NCBI GenBank assembly: GCA_032164245.1
Contig: JAVMKO010000006.1
Coordinates: forward strand, 105,665,310 to 105,729,309
From: Sternotherus odoratus
Taxonomy: Eukaryota > Chordata > Testudines > Kinosternidae
Direction: 5' to 3'
DNA length: 64,000 nt
A model generated the notes under the pieces. It did no database searches. It saw nothing but the letters and a program-made list of their open reading frames with translations, and was not told the DNA's origin. Of the stretch, positions 59,303-64,000 are shown piece after piece. The first letter of the stretch is position 1; each line of letters opens with the position of its first letter. A program made the translations under genes and the position numbers.

Positions 59303-60241
59303 TCAAGAATTGGTTAGCAGTTTATTCATTGCTCTCCTCAGGGCGTCCTTCACCTCCATGTTCCTCAGGCTGTAGATGAAGGGGTTCAACATGGGGATCA
59401 CCACCGTATAAAACACTGAGGCCACTTTGTTCATGTCCATGGAATAGCTGGAGGAGGGACTTAAAAACATGAAAAGTTGGACGCCATAAAATAAGACAAC
59501 TGTTATCAAGTGGAAAGAGCAGGTAGAGAAGACTTTGTGCCAGCCCCCGGTGGCGCGGATTCGCAGGATGGTGGTGATGATATACACATAGGAGAGGAGG
59601 ACAGTCACAAAGCCGGTAACTTGAATGAAGCATGTGGAAGCAAACAACACAATCTCACTGATGCGGGTGTCAGAACAGGAGAGGGCCAACAGTGAGGGGA
59701 CGTCACAGAATAACTGATTGATGATATTGGAGCTGCAGAATGACAGCCGAAATGTAAAACACATTTGTATCACTGAATCCACAAACCCCACAGCGTACAC
59801 CCCAGCCACCAGCTGTTTACAAAGCTGCCTGGACATAGTGACCATATACAGCAGCGGGTTACAGATGGCCACATAACGGTCATAGGCCATCACAGCCAGC
59901 AAGAGGCACTCAGCATCTGAAAAAATGATACCAAGACACATTTGCACAGTGCACTCAGTATAAGAAATGTTTTTCCTCTCGGCTAAGAAATTCAGCAGCA
60001 TAGTGATGGAAAATAATGAGGAAAAGCAGAGGTCACAGAAAGACAAATGACTGAGGAAAAAGTACATGGGGGTGTGGAGTTTGGGGTCAATGGTGATTAA
60101 CAAGATCATCCCCCCATTTCCCACCAGGGTGATACCATAGATCAGTAGGAACACCCCAATCAGAGGAGCCTGCAGCTCCGGACGATCTGTCAGTCCTGAA
60201 AGAATGAACTCAGTCACCTCCGAGTGATTTCCCTTTTCCAT
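59303..60241 (-). CDS. Olfactory receptor OR-6 (class II)
   Basis: Intact 312-aa receptor differing from OR-5 at about four residues: E8, E111, M160 and V254. It shares the pair-specific S64-H65, C102, Q159, L177 and V280. All OR motifs and C97/C179 are present. The acceptor AG is at 60247-60248, followed by 5 nt and the ATG in a strong context (G at -3 and +4). Its 5' flank (unit G) is nearly identical to that of OR-5 (unit F), so the two are likely controlled in the same way unless the different TG-tract length (about 31 versus 13 repeats) matters. Confidence 0.96.
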   Translation of the reverse strand: MEKGNHSEVTEFILSGLTDRPELQAPLIGVFLLIYGITLVGNGGMILLITIDPKLHTPMYFFLSHLSFCDLCFSSLFSITMLLNFLAERKNISYTECTVQMCLGIIFSDAECLLLAVMAYDRYVAICNPLLYMVTMSRQLCKQLVAGVYAVGFVDSVIQMCFTFRLSFCSSNIINQLFCDVPSLLALSCSDTRISEIVLFASTCFIQVTGFVTVLLSYVYIITTILRIRATGGWHKVFSTCSFHLITVVLFYGVQLFMFLSPSSSYSMDMNKVASVFYTVVIPMLNPFIYSLRNMEVKDALRRAMNKLLTNS

Positions 60242-61056
60242 CTCCTCTGAGCACAGATCAGACAGCTACACAGATGTGAGCAGGTGGGTGGTGCAGAAAA
60301 CCTGTCCCTTCTCTGTAATGAAGGAACTGAAGGTAAACGGAGATAAGTTTCTCAATGGACATCAGTACCAGCTCAGGGAAGGGCTTAGTCCACAGAGCCA
60401 GATGTTCACAGCTGGTCATTCCAGGTGTTCAATAAGATGCATGAACTGTATATATACAATAACACACAGGTTAAACATACCTCACTAGTACACTCCTCTA
60501 ATCCCAATAGAAAACAGTGACATGTGACTCTGCTGTGAGAGAATCAGTCTGAAGAGATTATTCCTTGGCTCAAGAAGGGGTGAGAGCAAAAGAGTGTCAA
60601 TCTTTCTACCCCCTTTGGGCAAGTTGAGCTCTGTGGCTTGGCATGTTGGTTTGGGGTAAAGTTCCTCACTGTGCTGATTAGCCTTTTGGCATTTACTTTA
60701 GCATGTATAAAAACCCAGAGACATAATGGAAAGCCCTGGCTTCGGTGATTATTTGCCTATTTTTTCCAACCAAGGAGGTCTCTTCTTTAGCTGAAGGAGT
60801 AGGAGTTAGGGCTGAGGTCTTATGTGCTTGAGGTCCTGAATTCAGTACCTTCCAATCACCATGGTGTCTGTGTGACTGTGATTCAGGACAATAGCACGTA
60901 CCTGGTGAGAGCTGAGAGGGGGACATGGCGGTATTTTCCCATCAACAGGAAGTGCCAGTTTGGAGCATTCGGGAAGTTTTATACTGAGATGTGTGATCTA
61001 TTGGACTTGATTCCCAAAGCAACTGGGAATAGCTGAGCTCAGAGCCCCATAACGCA

Positions 61057-61112
61057 TAATTAATGCATTCAGTAAACCAAAGCCACATTTGGTGTAATTC
61101 ATGCCCTGGGGA
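61057..61112 (-). promoter_or_regulatory. Candidate OR-6 promoter motifs
   Basis: TAATTA at 61057-61062 and GCCCTGGGGA at 61103-61112 upstream of OR-6, in the same arrangement as in F. The TG tract here is shorter (61251-61277). Confidence 0.45.
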
Positions 61113-61246
61113 TTGGTTTGGCCTATGCTTTCCTGTGTTTTTAAATGATGCAATTTCTACAAGAGTTACAAAGTAGGAGGTTAGGGGTATATTTCATCCA
61201 GCTGTGTTCAGTGCAAACCGGGTGCTGTGTAGAGCTGATCCACAAA

Positions 61247-61250
<4 letters not shown>

Positions 61251-61277
<27 letters not shown>
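61251..61277 (+). repeat. (TG)n microsatellite, unit G
   Basis: About 13 TG repeats, against about 31 at the same site in F. Confidence 0.95.
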
Positions 61278-61733
61278 TTGTGTAGAGAGACTGAATTTTG
61301 GGGGTAAAAACTTAATATTTCAACTCAGAAATACCACTGAGGTGCCTCCGATACACACACCACCAATCTCTTCCATGGTCCGGGCTCCCACGCTGGACCA
61401 CAACTCCAATGATCCATGATGGTCTCTCTTGTTGCTGAACTGCCCTGGAACATCACCAGAGTCCCACAGCCATGGGTTAGGGTGGAGGGGAGTTTGGTAT
61501 TTTGACGTAAAATGAATTATATCCAAGGAAAAATAATTTCAAAGATATAATAGTTGAATGAAAAATCCAATTTGCCATCAAAAAATCTTCCCAAGAAAAT
61601 TTTTCAACCAGCCTTAGCAACAAATTTGGAATCAAAGGAACAGAAAGTGAGATACAGGGGAAATGAACTAATTATCTGCTGCTGTAGGTGATATCTTTTC
61701 AGTCATTCTGGTTTCAGAATCCCCTCATTGTCC

Positions 61734-62786
61734 ATGTCTGACTTATTGGCCTCCTCATTTGAATTCAAGTAAAATGTATCTTTGTAGTCAATAAACTGTT
61801 TTATTATTTTATGTAATCCACAGTGTTTAAATAGAAGTGTCTGAGAAACTAAGTTGCATGCATGTTAGTGCTGTTAAAGAAAGAATGGAAATGTAACTTG
61901 TATTGTCCATGAGAGGACTGGGCAGCATGGGACGTACATTTCTGGAGGGAAATCAAAGACTGGGGAGTGTACTGGGGTCACCCTGCAGTATAACACAGGG
62001 TGGTGAGAGGCTGAGTGCAAACCAACTTCAGATACAGACATGCTCAGGGTGTGATTTTCATGCTAGACCCCTCGATTTTGTCTTCATCTGGCTCAAGATA
62101 CAGCCTCTCCATCCGAACAAATACCTGAAAGAAACTGGAACAGAGGATAGTGACTACACGAGCATGAGTGTTTGCTTCACCCAAACGAGTGGGAGCCTAG
62201 TCTGTAAAAGGAAACTTAATGGAACACCAGTGAGGGTCAGGTTTTTATCTGTGTTCAGTTTTATTACTGTATTGGGGACATATCTGCATTTTTTATTTTA
62301 TTTTACTTGCTAAGTCACTTTGTTCTGTGTGTTACTACTTGGAATCACATAATTCCTACTTTCTGTAATCAATAAAATCACTTTTTACTCATTAATTAAC
62401 CTAGAGTATGTATTAGTACCGGGGAGGGGGGCAAACAGCTGTGCATCTCTCTCTGTCCGTGTTAGAGAGGGCAATCAATCTCTCAGTTTACCCTGTATAA
62501 GCTCTGTACAGGGTTAAATGGATTTTTATGGGGTTTGGCCCCATTGGCAGTTGAGCATCTGAGCATTAAATAGAGAAACACTTCTTAAGCTGCTCTCAAT
62601 TAAGCCTGCAGCTGTTAGGGGACGTGGTTTAGACCTGGGTCAGGGTTTGTAGCAGGCTAGTGGGTTTAGCTCAAACCAGGCAGGGCACTGAAGTCCCAAG
62701 TTGCCAGGGCAGGGAAGCAGGGGCAGAAGTAATCCTGGCACATCAGTTGATAGCTCCCGAGGGGTTTTTGTGACCCGACCCATCAC
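61734..62786 (+). mobile_element. Paired LTR relics, unit G
   Basis: Counterpart of 51844-52896, differing by only a few bases. Confidence 0.5.
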
Positions 62787-63076
62787 TGGTGGGTGCTCAG
62801 GGCTCTCTCAATGTCCAGTCCTTTTGAGGTGTTTCAACCTAGGCACCCAAAATCACCATTCACTTTTGAAATACTTGACTCCAGTGAGAAGCTTCACTCC
62901 TCAAGCCTTCATCCCCCACCTCAGACCCAAACCCACAAAGGGAGCAACTGCTCATGGGAATCAAATCCCTAGTAGCATTCTTTAAATATCACCATTTTCC
63001 CCCACTCGGCTGTGTGAAAGCTCCATCCCCAGCTGCTCTGCATCAGCAGAACTCTCTGGATGCCAACGGACCAAGT

Positions 63077-63462
63077 GTTCAGCTGGTGCAAATCAGCCTT
63101 TGCCCCATTTATGCCAGTAGACCAGGTGTAAATGTGAAATGTTCCATGCAAGTTAATTGTCCAGATCTCCTGCTAATGTACATTGGCCATAAACACCATG
63201 TAATTCAACAGGGCAAGATCCCCAGGTGGCATAAATCAGTTTAGATTCACTGACGTCAGTGGGCTGGATCCTCTGGTGGTGTGAAGCAAAGGGGCCCCAT
63301 TGGAGTCTCTAGACTAGATTATTTACTGGTGTATCTGACCTCGCTCATTTGGAGCTCTGGGGTGTGTGTGTAAATTGGAGTGGTCCCATTGAAGTCAACA
63401 GGCCAGAGCCACAGTGGATGTGACTCCTGTGCCGATTGGCACCCGCACAGGATCTGACCTAA
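63077..63462. repeat. Sauropsid-type repeat, unit G
   Basis: Counterpart of 53187-53572, with no difference seen by eye. Confidence 0.55.
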
Positions 63463-64000
63463 GGATCCTACTGGGGAGCCTGTTTCATAGCCTCTGGCTG
63501 TAATAGCAGTTTCAGTTTAAAACATGTTTATTCTGTCCATATTCTTTCACTGTTTTCCCATGGCATTAAAGTGAATCCAATCAAGATGTGTCTGTCCTGG
63601 TCTACAAGGTCTGGACAGAGGGTATGTGGCCTAGAGAGAGAAGTGGATATATAGGTCGACATTAATAGAATTAATAGTAATATCTGACTGATACTAATAT
63701 AGTCCCGGGAACAACACTTTTGAATTTCAAATGTATCTTCTGTGCAGTTCTGCAGTTACAAATCACATAATTAGTTTCTCTCTCTGTATGTTCCCGCTTA
63801 GGGAATTCTCTGCTGGTAATTACTTTCATTCCCCAGTGAAGAACAAGGTAATGCACTTTGGAGATTCTGCTGGTTCAAAATAATCACCCTGGCTCTGGCA
63901 ACAAAACAAAAATGGAAATTCCAGGGAGGTGACACTTCCAGGTGCCTCCATCTCAGGACCCGAGGTGATTAATTTAGTGTAATTGACCGATCTCTCCAGA

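Larger units (their letters stand above)
50462..60388. repeat. Tandem unit F (9.9 kb, 0.98-kb deletion)
   Basis: The copy carries OR-6. Relative to B it lacks the equivalent of 12366-13349, with the junction at about 53577; G shares the deletion. The complete hAT and both CR1 regions are present. The stretch around 57.95-58.31 kb switches to C/D-like sequence inside an otherwise E-like half. Spacers 52900-53185, 53580-55480 and 58310-59302 hold no recognisable gene. Confidence 0.9.
60389..64000. repeat. Tandem unit G (partial, cut by window end)
   Basis: This is the first 3.6 kb of a seventh copy, the 5' flank of OR-6 onward. It is nearly identical to F (50462-54124), including the junction of the shared 0.98-kb deletion at about 63467. 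By eye about ten substitutions and three small indels separate them, most of them before 62.0 kb. The OR gene expected at its right end lies outside the window. Confidence 0.9.

Overview
This window is vertebrate nuclear DNA, most likely from a sauropsid and probably a turtle. The inference rests on CR1 LINE 3' ends closing in ATTCTATG-type units, many small hAT-type DNA transposons with 8-bp target duplications, LTR relics resembling ones I associate with turtle genomes, and a head-to-tail cluster of intronless-CDS olfactory receptor (OR) genes. No species can be named from the sequence alone. Nothing bacterial, phage or plasmid-like is present.

The window is one tandem array. A unit of about 10 kb is repeated head to tail. 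Measured from a shared landmark (TCCACAGAGCC-type motif) at 1, 9218, 20139, 30386, 40623, 50462 and 60389, the copies are: A 1-9217 (older, mosaic), B 9218-20138, C 20139-30385, D 30386-40622, E 40623-50461, F 50462-60388 and G 60389-64000 (cut by the window end). Copies A-F each end in one intact 312-codon class II OR gene on the minus strand. I call these OR-1 to OR-6, left to right. All six frames are open, with every OR hallmark motif and a conserved 3' splice site 5 nt before the ATG.

Within a unit, reading + strand, the order is: (i) the 5' flank of the OR to its left, with a conserved TAATTA homeodomain core and a CCCNNGGG EBF/O-E-like core; (ii) two adjacent LTR relics; (iii) a 5-kb block (absent from A) holding a sauropsid-type repeat, CR1 fragments and a 0.39-kb hAT element; (iv) a CA microsatellite, an older repeat and a second truncated LTR fragment; (v) the 3' flank and CDS of the next OR. 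The six products are ligand-sensing GPCRs expected in olfactory cilia. They do not form a pathway; they are alternative receptors, normally expressed one per neuron.

The history is readable from private and shared rearrangements. Copy A alone carries a 5S-rRNA-headed SINE (perfect 11-bp target duplication), two solitary hAT elements, and a 1.1-kb hAT nested in a CR1. C and D share a deletion fusing a hAT to a CR1. E has its own 1.04-kb deletion and an exact 35-bp inversion. F and G share a 0.98-kb deletion and are almost identical where they overlap. B/E/F and A/C/D share alternative alleles near the LTR fragment, and F is a mosaic of both, pointing to unequal crossing-over plus gene conversion. 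I found no wholly new biological system. The strongest leads are the 5S-headed SINE, the nested hAT families, and the conversion and inversion events.
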